From positions 1 to 64,000 of the forward strand of contig VFFE01007110.1 of NCBI GenBank assembly GCA_008921705.1: a stretch of 64,000 bases of DNA, given 5' to 3'. How positions within the stretch are numbered: the first letter of the stretch is position 1; the number at the start of each line of letters is the position of its first letter. The stretch is from Burhinus oedicnemus. Lineage: Eukaryota; Chordata; Aves; Charadriiformes; Burhinidae. Both the position numbers and the translations under genes were made by a program. Shown here in pieces: positions 36,901 to 47,060 of this stretch. Under the pieces are notes generated by a model. That model saw only the letters and a program-made list of their open reading frames with translations, had not been told where the DNA came from and searched no databases.

Positions 36901-39900
36901 GCAGAAGTAGTAAGTGAAGATGCAAGATGATGGTGATGATCTTTGATCAGTGAGGAAATGCGAGCAGGTTTCCTGGATCTCTACATTGTACTCCTGTGAC
37001 TTGACTGTTCCACTTTGCTCAGCTAAAAAGATTTTCATGCAAGATCTGTCCATTTATGACTCTTAATCAGTTTTGGTTACGATTCAGTGTCCTGTTCTGT
37101 TAGCTAAGCCATACATGTTAAAAAAAAATATAAAACCTGCTACATTACTACAAATTTCTCTTCACTTTAATTGATGTCTGTATTTGGGTATTGAGCTGTA
37201 TGTAGTTTGGTATTTGGGGGTTATTCCCTGCCTGTAGTGGACAGTGCTGAATTCTTTATTCCCATACACAGATACCACCTTCAGGCTTTGCGTCACTTGT
37301 ACGTGCTGGCGGCAGAACCAAGGCTCCTAACACCCGTTGATGTGGATTCAAACACTCCGTGTTACGCACTGATAGAGGTTACATACAAGGTAATGTGTCT
37401 GGGAGGCAATAAGGAGCAAAGGCCTTCGAGAAGTGTGGGAGACAACTGAAGAGTCTGATATACCAAAGGCACGCTATTTTCATTGTTGTGGCCAGCAGCC
37501 TTGGGTTTGTTTTCAAGTTGTGGTGGAGACAAGCCAAATTCTACGCAAATAATTGAAGGGTTGTGCTCAGCCCACTCACACCTTATATGTGCTTTGATGT
37601 CACCTTGAGAGCAGAGTACAGGACAAGTAAAAGGCACCACAAAGTCTTCAAACAGTCAAGTGTGTAATGACTGACCCAGGGTCATAGTTCTCCTCTTTCT
37701 AAAGAGGAAGGACTTTCAAAGGCACCGAGGTGCTTGGAACCATTCGTGCTTTTAAAAGCTTTCTCATAATTCTGCTGAAATGGGCAACTTGGTGTTTCTC
37801 CTTGGTGCTTGCATTATGTGTCCTTTGGGGAAGAGTCCTTTCTGCGGGTTTTATTTTACACAGGCTTGCATGAAACAGGTGGTGCTCATGAAAGCACTAA
37901 AGAAAGGGTTCTTGAGATTTTAGGGGAGAAGAGGTGCAGCATGGATCCCTTCTGGTTCTTGTAAAGAGTTCTGCATGTTTGTAATATAGTTTATTTCTCA
38001 AACCTTTAGATTTCAGTTGAAGTGTGCCTGACTTGCAGAATGTTGTGTGTGGGTCCATCCATGGGAAATATGCTTTTAATTTAGGCTTATGTTTTCTGAC
38101 ATTAAAGGCAATGCTAAGTCATGCATTTACTCAGAACTCGGGAACAGAAACTGACTGGCTTCTGCCAATGGAGTTGTTATAAATGCGATGCATGTTTTCT
38201 TTCTTTTCACATGAAAATGAGCTTTACTAATATGTGAATACTGGTGGCATTTTGAAGGGCACGCAGTGGTATGCAGAAGCCACCGAGGAACTGATGGCAC
38301 CCACACTTCTTCCAGAGCTTCACTTACTGAAGCAGGTAAAGGAAGTCTCCATTTTAATGAGGAATTTAATTGCCCAGTTTGTGTCACAAACAGTGCAAGA
38401 ACAGAGACTTAGTGACTTTTCTTCCCTGTCCAACCTTAGCCAGACTCTGGGCAGCACTGTCCCATAGTAATGGCTCTGAAGACAATTCTGTCACTATGGA
38501 GCATGTGTTAAATTATGCCACACCCTTCTCTTTGGTCTTCATCATAACACTTTCAAAATCTGGTGTAGTAGGGAGTTCCCTGCGCCAGAAAGCTTCACTG
38601 TAGGAGAGACGAAGCTACGTGTTCTTCCTGAGTTTTCAGGTTGGGTAACACTATAAAAGGGCACATGCCCTTGTAAGGGCCCAGAAAGAACTGTAGGCTT
38701 AGGTAGAAAACTGTTCGTTTTATGGTTTTGGTTATATCTAGTAATAAAAATGCTTACATTGACAGATCAGAGTGAAGGGACCACGGTACTGGGAATTATT
38801 AATAGATTTAAGCAAGGGAACTAATCATCTAAAGTAAGTATTCTTTCTAATGCTTAACTGAATAATGACCTTGTAGTAATTTTTTTTTTTTTTTTTTAAA
38901 AAACCTCCTGTACTTGTAACACCTACAGTTTGGAAAGAAGTCTGGTTTTGATCGGTTCACTGTTGTGCATTTGACAGCACTTTAGGGTGAAGAAAGAAAC
39001 TGCGTAGTTGGTTTCACCTATTGATGTGAATAATTCATGCAAAAACAGGGCAGGGGAAAACCTGATAGTAAAAACCGCAGATATTGGCAGCGGGATTAAG
39101 CAGTACCAGAAACCATCTTAAACTCATGGTTTTAGTTTAGTTTTGAGTTGATGTGATGTCATGTTTCCCAGACTGTTGATACAGTAGTTAGCTAACTGTT
39201 ACTGCTTTGTGCAATACTATTTTTCTCATGTTACGTGAAGTATACAAAGTACTGCTTACTGCATTTTAACTCTCCGTCAGGCAACTGTGAAAAACAGAAA
39301 TCTTACCGGAATACAGTATCTGTGGGTAAAATCATTCTCATCTTTGCACTTAACAGCCTACAGCGTAACTTGTCGCTGTGAGTAGTATAGAAGAAGCCAG
39401 CTGCGTCTTTCATCGGTAACATGGTTTTTCTACTTAATTTAAATGCCACTATTGAGATTAAATTAGGCACTACAGTGCAGCATCTATTGGTCCATGCCTT
39501 TAAAGATAACAAACAGGACTGAGGCAGAGTGCAGATTCCTCCAGATCAGGAGTCACATACTGATTCATCTGCTGCACCAGCACTGGCAGAAGCCAGCTTT
39601 GTTCTCCTGGGCTGAGCCTCTACCACACTTGAGCACTTGTTTGTCCAAAAGAGCCTTCCTGTGCTGCTGCAGCAGAAACCAGCGTGGGTGACTGAGGAAC
39701 TTGCTGCCTTTGGGACTCACCTATTCTCTGGGTCTCTAGATGCTTTGAATCTGTCAGCTCTCATGTCAAAACACCTTGTCCTCAGCCCTTTAAAATGGTA
39801 GGGACCTGGCTGGCGGTATTTTGGAGGTAAATGCACGTGTGAGAAATAATTTTCCCTATCTTACTACATTTGAATTGCTGCTGTATTGTTATGCTAAGCA

Positions 39901-42900
39901 GTTAGTTTCAATACAGATAATTTAGTTATTTTAAGGATGCCCAGTGCCTACAGTTAATGGCACAACTGATACTCTAAATCAGGTAAACACGCAGCTGCTT
40001 TTCAGTGGTGTAATTTTGAACTACTGCGCACTTTTGTTTGTAGCCTTGGTCAAGGATAGCGGGTTTTGCTGGTTTTTTTGTTTTGTGGTTGGTTGGTTTG
40101 TTTTTTGGGTTTTGGGGTTTTTTGGGGGTTTTTTTGTTTTTTTTTTTTAAACATGGAGAAAGGACCATCACAGCACACCTTTAAACCTGTGGATACCAAC
40201 TTGCATGGTTTTCCTTGGTGCTGGGAGCTCATCCTAGAAGAGTCTAACAAGAACCTGCAATGCCTTCAGGAAGTTATATTCCTTATATCAGTAGGGCTCA
40301 TCCCTTTTTCATCACCATTGCCTGCCATCACTTCACTGTTTGATAGCAGCCTGCCCTGAAGATACCAAGATTTCTATGTATATGCAAATGGGGCAGGGTT
40401 GAAATAATCAGGACAAAGCCTAAACAGGCATATTATTGCATATGAGCTGTTGGAGTTCACATTTCCCGTACAGGTCTGCCTCATGGTGTATATGTATTAA
40501 TTTAAAGTAAGCACTGTTGTTGTTATTTCAGATCAATTCTTTCAAAGGGTGGCGTCTTGTATGTGAAGCTGAGAGCTGGGCAGCTCTCCTACAAGGAGGA
40601 CCCGATGGGCTGGCGCAGTCTCTTAGCACAGACTGTTACTCACCGAAACTCTGAAGCTCGGGCATTCAAGGTATCGCTCCCAAACTGATTTCCTGCCAGG
40701 AATGCTGCTTCTAGAAAGGCTGAGGGAAGCACAGCAGGTCATGCTGTGTTATTTATTTCCAGCACCTAACTCTGCCACATCGTTATGAGTACTGAAGTGA
40801 CTTGCTTTGCTTGAGGGAAAGGAAGTCTGGTGGCTTTCACAGGGCATGCGATGAGCTTAAGCTAAGAGCAGCTATGTGAATGTACGTTTGTCGTGGGCAG
40901 ACAGAAGCGTTGGACATGTTCTGCCCATGATGTGCTTTATGTAGGTTACAGTCTTCTCACTTGTGTGCTGGGGAAGGAAGGGTTGGGTATAAATTGCTAC
41001 TACATTTGTACAGTAAAACAAAAAAGTTCATTTTAAGAGTGTGTTTTAATCTGTTTTTTAGCCAGAAGCAATTTCAGCTTTCACTTCTGATCCTGCTCTG
41101 TTTTCATTTGCTGATTACTTTTGCAAACCAACTGTGAACATGGGCCAGGTATGATGCCTAGATATGGACTAGTGTGGTTTCTTGCTTGCATGAATTAAAG
41201 GTGGGAAAACCCTACGTTAAACCGAGGAACAGAATTCAGTCCTTCAAGTAGTGGGGATAGGGAGTATTCTAAGGGATGTTTTCTAATAGTAAGGTGTAAA
41301 ACAGTGTTGACCTTATAGTTTTTGCTGGTTTTGTTGTTTTTTTTTTTTTTACCATTGGTTACATCACAGTTGCTGCTAGTTGTCTACACCAGTTGTATTC
41401 AATTACAGAACATGTTTAACAAATACCAAGAACCCTGTTCATTGTCCTGAATCATTTAGGTGAGGTCACTGCAGAAGGGTTAGCGTATTTTGCACTGTAT
41501 TTCTCTGCACAAAATTACTTTAAGGGAGGGAGTAAAATATAGCTGCATTACACCTAGTTTTAATAAGCCCAAGAATGAAAGCAAGCTGTGTAGCATGGTT
41601 AGCTGTCACTAATTTATGTAATGTCAGTGCATGGGTTAACTTTAATGGGAGGAAATGTGAGCAATGCAACAACCTGCAAGAAATTGTATCTAGCATGTGT
41701 GCTTTGTTAAACATGTGTCTTTTATCAGAAACAGGAAATCCTGGATCTTTTCTCCTCAATTCTTTATGAGTGTGTTACCCAAGAAAATCCAGAGATGCTG
41801 CCCACGTACATAGCTATAGATCAGGTGGAGTAAACACTTTTTTTCTTTTTTTAAAACTACGCTTTGGTATAAGAGTTATTGTTCATTGTGCGTGATTTTT
41901 GTAGAAGACAAAGGAAGAAGGGGAGACACATTAGTGAGCTTACAGGGAGATAGCAGAGATTTTAAAAGCAAATTGAAAAATAATCTGAAAACTAAAATTA
42001 CACCAGAAACATTAGCTGGCAGTTTTTCTCAGTAGGTGCTCAGAAGGGCAGCCCTTGGCAAGGCGGGGTTTAAGATTCATTTACTTCATGTTTATGACAC
42101 CAGTGTTTCTTTCCTCCTCCAGTTCACATTCTCACAGTCACTTTGTATTTCCCCTCTGCTAGGCTGTGAGGAGATTAGAAAGAAGAGAAATGTCCGAGAC
42201 GTTTGAGCTGTGGCAGATAAAGCTGGTGTTAGAATTTTTCAGTTCCAGAAGTCACCAGGAGAGGATGAGCAGGAATCCAAACCGAGGACTCTTCATGAAC
42301 TCTGAATTTCTGCCTGTGATGAAGTGCACTATCGATAATACTTTGGATCAGTGGCTTCAAGGTATAGAGAAGAGAACTTTAATCCCAGAGCCATGATCGC
42401 AATTCAGTGTTCTTGTCGTCTTGTTGATCTGGGTTGACTTTTGCCTCAAAAGTACTGAAAAATGGTAACTGAAGGGAAGGCACTTGCATGTTAGCATAAA
42501 ACAACTTGTTTTCAGTTTAGTGCATTTGGTGTGAAACGTTTACTGAAGAATTATGTTTGGCTATATTGGTGGGAAGTTTAGTTAGTGTGGAAGATTACGC
42601 TTCCCAGAGAAAATGCCTTCCTAATAATCGCACTGTGAGAATTCTCTAGGAGCAAAAGCGAGGGGTGACCAAAGCAGAGAACAGGATGTAGGGTGGCCGT
42701 GGTGGAAGGAAGAAGGTTTGCAAATAAACGCCTAGCCTACCTTCTGTGAGGAGATGGCGGTTCTTTTCAGTGGGCGGCTTCTGTGTAAATACTGTTGTCT
42801 TGCCTTTCTGTTTCCTCCCACAAATGCTCCCTGAATTTCATCAGTGTGTCCTGTATATTACAGCTGGAGGGGATGTCTCTCTGCATTCCTACCTAAGTGG

Positions 42901-44157
42901 GCAGCCCACAGAGGAATCGCAACTGAGCATGCTGGCTTGCTTCCTTATTTACCACACTGTCCCGACACCAGGTCAGCTGGCAGCTGGAGGCTTGGAAGGT
43001 AAGAATGGAGTGCAGGACAGCACTCTGGACGTGCATGGACACATGCTCCTGGGTTTGGCCTTGCATACTAAACGGACTATATCCTGTAAATTACGTGACA
43101 GCGTGCATTTCCTCTGAAAGCTATTCCATCAATTTTTATTTTTTGTTAATTGTCTTGAGTCTGGACAGAAAAGGTAGAAACTTTATGCAGGACTAAAGAA
43201 GCCAGAATTAACCTTTATAAAAAAAAGTCTTAGTTCTTTCCTGACCTGCAGATAACAGTGTTCTAGCAGGCAGCAGGACCATGTAAGACGAGCTGGGGCA
43301 GGGGAGTGTTCTTTTTGTTGGGCTAGCTGTATCCCGAATGTCCTTAAATCTCTTTCTTGTAAATACCTACTCAGAGCAATCCCCTACTCGTCTAGGTTTC
43401 CAGCGGTAATCTGATTTGGGATCCAGGGAAATTCTGGGCCCTTTCACTAGGCAGCTTTTCTCTTGCCCTCCATCAGCCCAGCCTGGGGATATACCAGTGC
43501 TCCTCTGTTTGCCTAAGGTATCTCAGGTTGCAAAAGAAATGCAGCTGGGCTTTGCTTTGGGGAACTCTGTGGCTTGCTTAGGGGTGTGACATGAATGTTA
43601 CCACCTCAGCGATGAGAGGAATATGTTGCTGAAGGCTTTGCAGAGGCCACAGCCCCCGGCACAGGAGTCCTGTGCAGGCAATGACACCCTCAGTGTACCC
43701 ACTAATGGGCCTCGTGTTGGATGTTTTCCAATCAGGTGCCTGGGTATCTGTTCAGGTCAAAAGGCCTTTATGGAAATCCTGGTTTTCTGTGTCCTCTTTA
43801 TCTGTTACATGCCTCTATTCTGAGAGTTCCTGTCACATTAATTGAATTTGGGATTTCTTAAAATTCTAATATAAAAATTTACTTTTTAACCAGTGTTGCA
43901 ACAAAATAAATAGCAGGGAGCACACCTCCAGAGATGCACCCTGAACTCTGGCTGGCTCTCTTTCCTCTATGGACAGTTCTTTTATTGGGCAAGTGTTACA
44001 GCAATACATGCTCATTTTCTTTCTTTCTTTAATCTCTTTAGGAAGCACGAACTTCTCTGAGCTGCTTTTGAAATTCAAGCAGTTGAATATGCCAGTTCGT
44101 GCGTTGCTAAGGCTCGCTCCTCTGTTGCTTAGAAATCCACAGTCGATGGTGCTGTAG
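9765..44157 (+). CDS. ANAPC1: ANAPC1, anaphase-promoting complex subunit 1, complete in 47 coding exons
   Basis: APC1 is the largest scaffold of the APC/C, the nuclear and cytosolic E3 ubiquitin ligase that marks cyclins and securin for degradation in mitosis and G1. Identity is certain: it starts [20 protein letters not shown] and ends [16 protein letters not shown], with family sequence throughout. Coding exons: 9765-9977, 10127-10288, 10464-10515, 10733-10842, 11253-11335, 12467-12540, 12824-12969, 13482-13702, 14335-14544, 15175-15270, 15737-15827, 15931-15996, 16761-16898, 17235-17375, 17760-17820, 18361-18548, 19384-19458, 21298-21563, 22555-22646, 23610-23749, 25399-25477, 25583-25619, 25726-25796, 25928-26106, 28816-29042, 30286-30404, 30943-31214, 31569-31803, 32982-33073, 33245-33379, 33546-33628, 33781-33859, 34479-34553, 35227-35303, 35538-35628, 35722-35775, 36079-36272, 36652-36738, 37272-37389, 38258-38335, 38766-38833, 40532-40670, 41062-41148, 41729-41824, 42163-42361, 42864-42998, 44042-44157. 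They sum to 5,847 bases: 1,948 codons plus TAG, with all phases consistent and no internal stop. Exon edges follow GT-AG and my recollection of the human protein. Confidence 0.98.
10620..10637. repeat. C18 homopolymer in ANAPC1 intron 3
   Basis: Eighteen consecutive C's lie about 95 bases before the exon 4 acceptor, followed by a long T/C tract that serves as its polypyrimidine tract. On the - strand this is a G18 run that could form a quadruplex. Length may be misassembled, as is common in such runs. Confidence 0.9.
13482..14544 (+). CDS. ANAPC1: ANAPC1 exons 8-9: Ser-Pro-rich regulatory loop, residues about 281-423
   Basis: Exons 13482-13702 and 14335-14544 encode the long disordered loop inserted in the propeller. 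Seven Ser-Pro sites can be read: [24 protein letters not shown] and HSPN. The stretch is rich in Ser, His and Asn. In human APC1 this loop blocks the CDC20-binding site until mitotic kinases (CDK1 and PLK1) phosphorylate it, which lets CDC20 activate the complex. The dense SP pattern suggests the same switch here. Exon 8 ends in phase 2 (AG|GTGGGT) and exon 9 restores the codon as Ser. Exon 9 ends [14 protein letters not shown] at a slightly unusual donor, AG|GTTAGG. Intron 8 (13703-14334) shows nothing of note. Confidence 0.95.
15175..17820 (+). CDS. ANAPC1: ANAPC1 exons 10-15: end of the propeller region, residues about 424-621
   Basis: Six exons carry the rest of the N-terminal region: [20 protein letters not shown] (exon 10), CVKFQESND and IFGSVTNI (exon 11), [18 protein letters not shown] (exon 12), [18 protein letters not shown] with a Pro/Ser-rich tail (exon 13), [17 protein letters not shown] and [20 protein letters not shown] (exon 14), and [14 protein letters not shown] (exon 15). 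Exon 14 ends at the donor TTA|GTAGGT in phase 0, which joins cleanly to exon 15. A second GT four bases further on would break the frame. Intron 12 (15997-16760) carries a GT/AT microsatellite. Confidence 0.95.
16521..16588. repeat. (GT)n/(AT)n microsatellite with A tract in ANAPC1 intron 12
   Basis: A GT-rich run at 16521-16553 passes into ATATAT/GTAT sequence up to about 16576 and then a run of A's. It lies about 170 bases before exon 13 and is likely to vary in length between individuals. Confidence 0.9.
18361..26106 (+). CDS. ANAPC1: ANAPC1 exons 16-24: middle domain, residues about 622-997
   Basis: Nine exons encode the helical middle part that links propeller and PC domain. Landmarks are [20 protein letters not shown] (exon 16), [15 protein letters not shown] (exon 17), [20 protein letters not shown] (exon 18), [14 protein letters not shown] (exon 19), [20 protein letters not shown] (exon 20), [10 protein letters not shown] (exon 21), the 37-base exon 22, [16 protein letters not shown] (exon 23), and [20 protein letters not shown] with [16 protein letters not shown] (exon 24). 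At the exon 19/20 join the bird protein reads IIDQ-GFMHH, about three residues shorter than the human sequence I remember. The Arg-rich K-I-T-S to N-R-R-G-F segment around exons 21-23 is the most divergent part. Confidence 0.95.
19535..20357 (-). mobile_element. CR1 LINE fragment in ANAPC1 intron 17, open RT tail
   Basis: The + strand starts with the reversed CR1 end (CATAGAATTGTTTAGGTTTG), so the element lies antisense to ANAPC1. Read on the - strand, 20364-19612 is one open frame of 250 codons matching the C-terminal part of the CR1 reverse transcriptase: [90 protein letters not shown] and [20 protein letters not shown]. The frame has no stop until the natural end, so this copy is younger than the one at 2.8 kb. 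It is 5'-truncated: the endonuclease and the catalytic YADD part are absent, so it cannot move by itself. Confidence 0.96.
20358..21297. other. ANAPC1 intron 17, part after the CR1, with a G24 run
   Basis: No exon or RNA gene is visible between the CR1 and exon 18. At 21077-21100 there are 24 consecutive G's, about 200 bases before the exon 18 acceptor. This may fold as a quadruplex in DNA and in the nascent transcript, and is an obvious place for length errors. Confidence 0.8.
21953..21970. repeat. Short (AGAT)n microsatellite in ANAPC1 intron 18
   Basis: About four AGAT units follow ATGCATGT. The rest of intron 18 (21564-22554) shows nothing further. Confidence 0.75.
23750..25398. other. 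ANAPC1 intron 20
   Basis: An intron of 1.65 kb between the donor GTG|GTACGT and the acceptor CTGTCTAG. Open frames up to 112 codons occur on both strands but show no domain and no codon bias. I see no repeat or RNA gene. Confidence 0.7.
26107..28815. other. ANAPC1 intron 24, the longest intron
   Basis: An intron of 2.7 kb from AAATCT|GTGAGT to CTTGTAG|TCC. It is AT-rich. A 73-codon open frame at 28567-28788, preceded by a TTTAG acceptor-like site, looks exon-like at first, but its phase does not join exon 24, which ends in phase 0. No known repeat is recognised. Confidence 0.7.
28816..36272 (+). CDS. ANAPC1: ANAPC1 exons 25-37: PC-repeat domain, residues about 998-1574
   Basis: Thirteen exons encode an acidic entry segment ([15 protein letters not shown], exon 25) and then the proteasome/cyclosome repeat toroid that APC1 shares with proteasome subunits RPN1 and RPN2. 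Repeat motifs with the small-residue Gly/Ala pattern can be read: [16 protein letters not shown] and [17 protein letters not shown] (exon 28), [14 protein letters not shown] (exons 29-30), [12 protein letters not shown] (exon 31), [15 protein letters not shown] (exon 35), [15 protein letters not shown] and [13 protein letters not shown] (exon 37). Exon 26 has [20 protein letters not shown] and exon 27 [17 protein letters not shown]. This domain anchors the platform subunits APC4 and APC5 and supports APC10 and the coactivator. Exon 25 starts S-V-G-P-V-L-S-S, about four residues longer than I recall in human. Exon 37 uses a weak acceptor, ACTTGAAG. Confidence 0.95.
29043..30285. other. ANAPC1 intron 25
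   Basis: An intron of 1.24 kb with donor CG|GTAAAA and acceptor CCCCAACAG. I see no gene, repeat or other structure in it. Confidence 0.7.
31804..32981. other. ANAPC1 intron 28
   Basis: An intron of 1.18 kb. A C10 run at 32885-32894 lies shortly before the exon 29 acceptor. The 142-codon open frame on the - strand (32122-32550) has no recognisable family, and I treat it as chance. Confidence 0.7.
36652..44157 (+). CDS. ANAPC1: ANAPC1 exons 38-47: end of PC domain and C-terminus, residues about 1575-1948
   Basis: Ten exons finish the protein: [20 protein letters not shown] (exon 38), [17 protein letters not shown] and [16 protein letters not shown] (exon 39), [16 protein letters not shown] (exon 40), [19 protein letters not shown] (exon 41), [20 protein letters not shown] (exon 42), PTVNMGQ (exon 43), [20 protein letters not shown] (exon 44), [20 protein letters not shown] (exon 45), [20 protein letters not shown] (exon 46) and [20 protein letters not shown] (exon 47). 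The stop is TAG at 44155-44157. The exon 46 donor (GAA G|GTAAGA) and exon 47 acceptor (CTTTAG|GA) join as Gly. This part is close to human throughout, and nothing is truncated. Confidence 0.96.
38834..40531. other. ANAPC1 intron 41 with T18 run and G/T-rich tract
   Basis: An intron of 1.7 kb. It holds a T18 run (38880-38897) and, at 40066-40150, a G/T-only tract with GGG, GGGG and GGGGG blocks separated by T's (from about 40107). No exon fits between the phase-2 end of exon 41 and the start of exon 42. Confidence 0.75.
42999..44041. other. ANAPC1 intron 46
   Basis: The last intron, 1.04 kb, with an ordinary donor and acceptor. I see nothing else in it. Confidence 0.7.
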
Positions 44158-44400
44158 GTCCGCAGCATTTGTTCTGCATGTGGTTACGGAACAACAGAGC
44201 TAGCTGTGTGTTGTTTCACGCTTTTCAAAAAGGTACAGGTAAAATGTACTTGATTTTTGTAACTTCTCAAACAATATAGACTTCAAACTTGTCTCTGGAT
44301 GTGGTGGCTATGGCCAGGAGTTATTTATAAATTGTTACAATGAATGAAAAAAAAATTGTAAAAGTGAACTAATAATAAATTTACTTTTGTAACTAAGGAT
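44158..44400 (+). promoter_or_regulatory. ANAPC1: ANAPC1 3' UTR and polyadenylation signal
   Basis: The first canonical AATAAA after the stop is at 44374-44379, within AATAATAAAT and followed by T-rich DNA, so cleavage is expected at about 44390-44400. The 3' UTR would be roughly 235 bases. Further AATAAA copies near 45080 and 45951 could serve longer transcripts, but nothing shows they are used. Confidence 0.75.
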
Positions 44401-46800
44401 TGTTTATGAATAATGTCTTCTATGGTGAATTCTGAAAAGACCTTGGCTGGGAACTGTACAATTTCCTTGTTTTTATAATTTCTTTGCTCGTGATGTATCT
44501 TAACCTGCTTCCAGGAGGTACTGTGGATTTTAGGAGATAGGCAGCCCAGAAGATGCCAAACTTGCTTTTCCTCTTGGGTCTCAGGCTGGAAGGGAAAGCA
44601 AGCCACCTGCCGTGGCGCTCACATCGTGCCAGTTCTTGAAAAGCATACTTGGCATGATCTTTCAGTCTCATTCATGCAATATTTATTTTTTTGTCTGAAA
44701 AAGGCTACTGTATATCTCCTCTATAAGTGTACGTACTGTAAGTATAAATTGCTGTGCTCCAACTCATCTGTGATATACTCACTACTGCACTGTTTACATC
44801 ATTTTGTTGGTTTTTTTTTTCTTTTCTAATCTTTGTTCTGCAATTAGTCAGTGGCTGCTGAGAAAACACCTGCCTCCACTACGTTACGTTATGTCTGGGC
44901 AAGAACTGAAACTACTTACAGACAATTTAAATAATTGGGCATTCGTTTGTGTTTCCTTCATCTCTGCTACGCTGCCTTATGTATTTCCCCAGAGCACTGA
45001 ACTTGGAGCGTAGCTGGTTCCGTATTTGTTCTGGGCAGGCCAGGCACTTAATTTTTCATAAAACAGGTGGAATTACTCCAATAAAAGCAGCCCGAGGTTG
45101 AATGATTACTACTAGAAAAGCAGCCAGAACCAAGCTTATTCTGAGGTTTCAAGTTTGATCTTACTCTGTGGGACTTGTGCTGATCCTGGTTCCCTTTTTT
45201 TTTTTTTCCAAACCTTCAAGTAGAGGAGACAAAAGATTTTAGGGAGAGGACAAATGGACAGAGGAAGACAACTAAGAGTGGTTATGAAGAAAGGAGAAGT
45301 AGAAAATTTGCAAACCTTCTAAATGTTATTAAAATGAATGTGTTGAATGTGTATTAACCAAGGTTTTCAGTAGCTGAAGATGTTTTGAAGGAAGGACCTG
45401 AGTTCCAACCATGCGGGGCCTGTAATGAATCCCAACCCTCACACCTGTGGTTTTTTTAAGCTGTTCAGAAGCTGATCTGATTTCCTTGGGCACCCACATA
45501 GGAAAGTCAGTGTTCTGTCTCAGGGGAGGTTAAGTTTTTAACCAACTTGATGGACAAAGAGCTCAAAGGCAGCCCCCTGGGCTATCCTGTTCGTGGGCTG
45601 CGCATTTCCCAGTGTTGGTGATGGGAAGTGAGCAGATGGCTTTTCTCTGCAAGCGAGACCTCCATCGAGTGACCTGGGGCTGACAGTCTCCCGCATCCTG
45701 CTGCTGGCTCCGGGTCAGGACAGGGGTTGCAAAAAAGGACAAGCCTGACAGGCAACGTGCTCGTGGGTGGAGCAGCAAGGGCAAGAGGAAATCAGATGTG
45801 TCCTGAGGGAAGTTCCTGCACGGAGTGCACAGGAGACGTCTGGGCCCCGGGGACATGGGTTTGCATTTGAGATTTTGGAAAGGAGAGGCAGCACCTAGCA
45901 GTGCCTCTCTGACAGCTGGAGCCCGGAGACATTGGGGTTTAGTCTTCTGAAAAATAAAAAACACCTACTCCAAAGGTACCTTCTTTGTTGTGTGAATTAA
46001 ATAAACCTGTTAACAAGTATGGAAACCCTCACTTCTACCACTGGTGGGCCTGGCTGTTCCTTCCCTTGGGATGGCGGTTGGTGCCGGGTTTGGGGGTGTG
46101 CACACCTCTTCCCTCAGCTGCAGCTTGGGGAAGTTGTTTTCTTCCTTCTAAATTGGAGAAATGTGAAGCATTAAACACTCACTTCCCGAAGCGAATGAAA
46201 CTGCTTTCCCCACCGCTGACTTTTCTGAGGATGAATGTTTTTTAGCCTCCAAAAGCCCCTACCACATTTGTTCTGTTGAACAAATTGTACAGTTACTTTT
46301 TTGCCCTGTGCATGCTGCAGGAGGAAGAGCAGAAAATGCAAATGCTGGATGTTGAGTGAAAAGCTGAGAAACCTGAACTGAAGGTGCCTCTCACCCTCCT
46401 GCTGCATAAGCGGGGTTTTGCCCTACGTGCAGAGGAGTTTCAGACAGCAGTCCGGTGCCTGTGGTCCGTGCTCCTGCTGGCATGAGCCTGATGCTGCCTG
46501 GTGTCTTGGGAAGCTGGAAGATGGAGATGCACTTGACCAAGAACAAAATGAAAAAGCAAAGCAGGCTCTAAGCAAGCTCCTGCAAGGAGGTGCAACGTGC
46601 AGCTTTCCTGGGGCTGGAGGAAGCCTGTCCCCGTGCAGCCGGGGTTAGGATGCTCACGGGTCCAGCCCGATGCCGGGAGCACAATGGGCCACCTCGGCAG
46701 TGCCCTGCCTGCCATTGCTTCAGCCTTGGGGGTAGGAAGGAGGGCGTGTGGGTGTGCGAGCTTCTTGAGCTGCATGAAGTCAAGAGCCGAGAGGCTTCCT
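44401..46800. other. Intergenic region 3' of ANAPC1
   Basis: Composition changes from AT-rich to mixed. I find no exon-like frame, repeat family or RNA gene. AATAAA occurs at 45080 and 45951. Confidence 0.6.
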
Positions 46801-46819
46801 GTTTCCTTTTTAAGGTTTA

Positions 46820-47060
46820 ACAGAATTTGAAAGCAGCCGCCGCCGCGACCTGGACCAATGATCTGGGCAGAGCAGCGGAGGAGTTGTGTCTCGGGGTGCC
46901 TGGCGCCCGTTACGAATGCCAACTTCACTCTCCCGGCTCCACGTGGAGTCCCTGCGCTCCCTCCGGCCCCGGGGGGCTGCCTCGGCCCCGGGGTACACCA
47001 GCCTGCCAGGGTAAGGTGCTATTTACCGCTGCGGGCAAGGCTTTGCGAGCCATTTAAAAC
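46820..47060. promoter_or_regulatory. CpG-rich block, possible unassigned promoter or exon
   Basis: The block begins with CAGCCGCCGCCGCGACC, has a CCAAT motif at about 46855, and stays CpG-rich to a consensus donor-like site CCAGG|GTAAGG near 47008-47013. This could be the first exon of a non-coding or distant gene transcript on +. No protein family is recognised. Confidence 0.3.

Noticed and set aside
40066..40150. G/T-rich tract as a quadruplex
   Set aside because: Only three G blocks of three or more lie close together, so a stable intramolecular quadruplex is doubtful.
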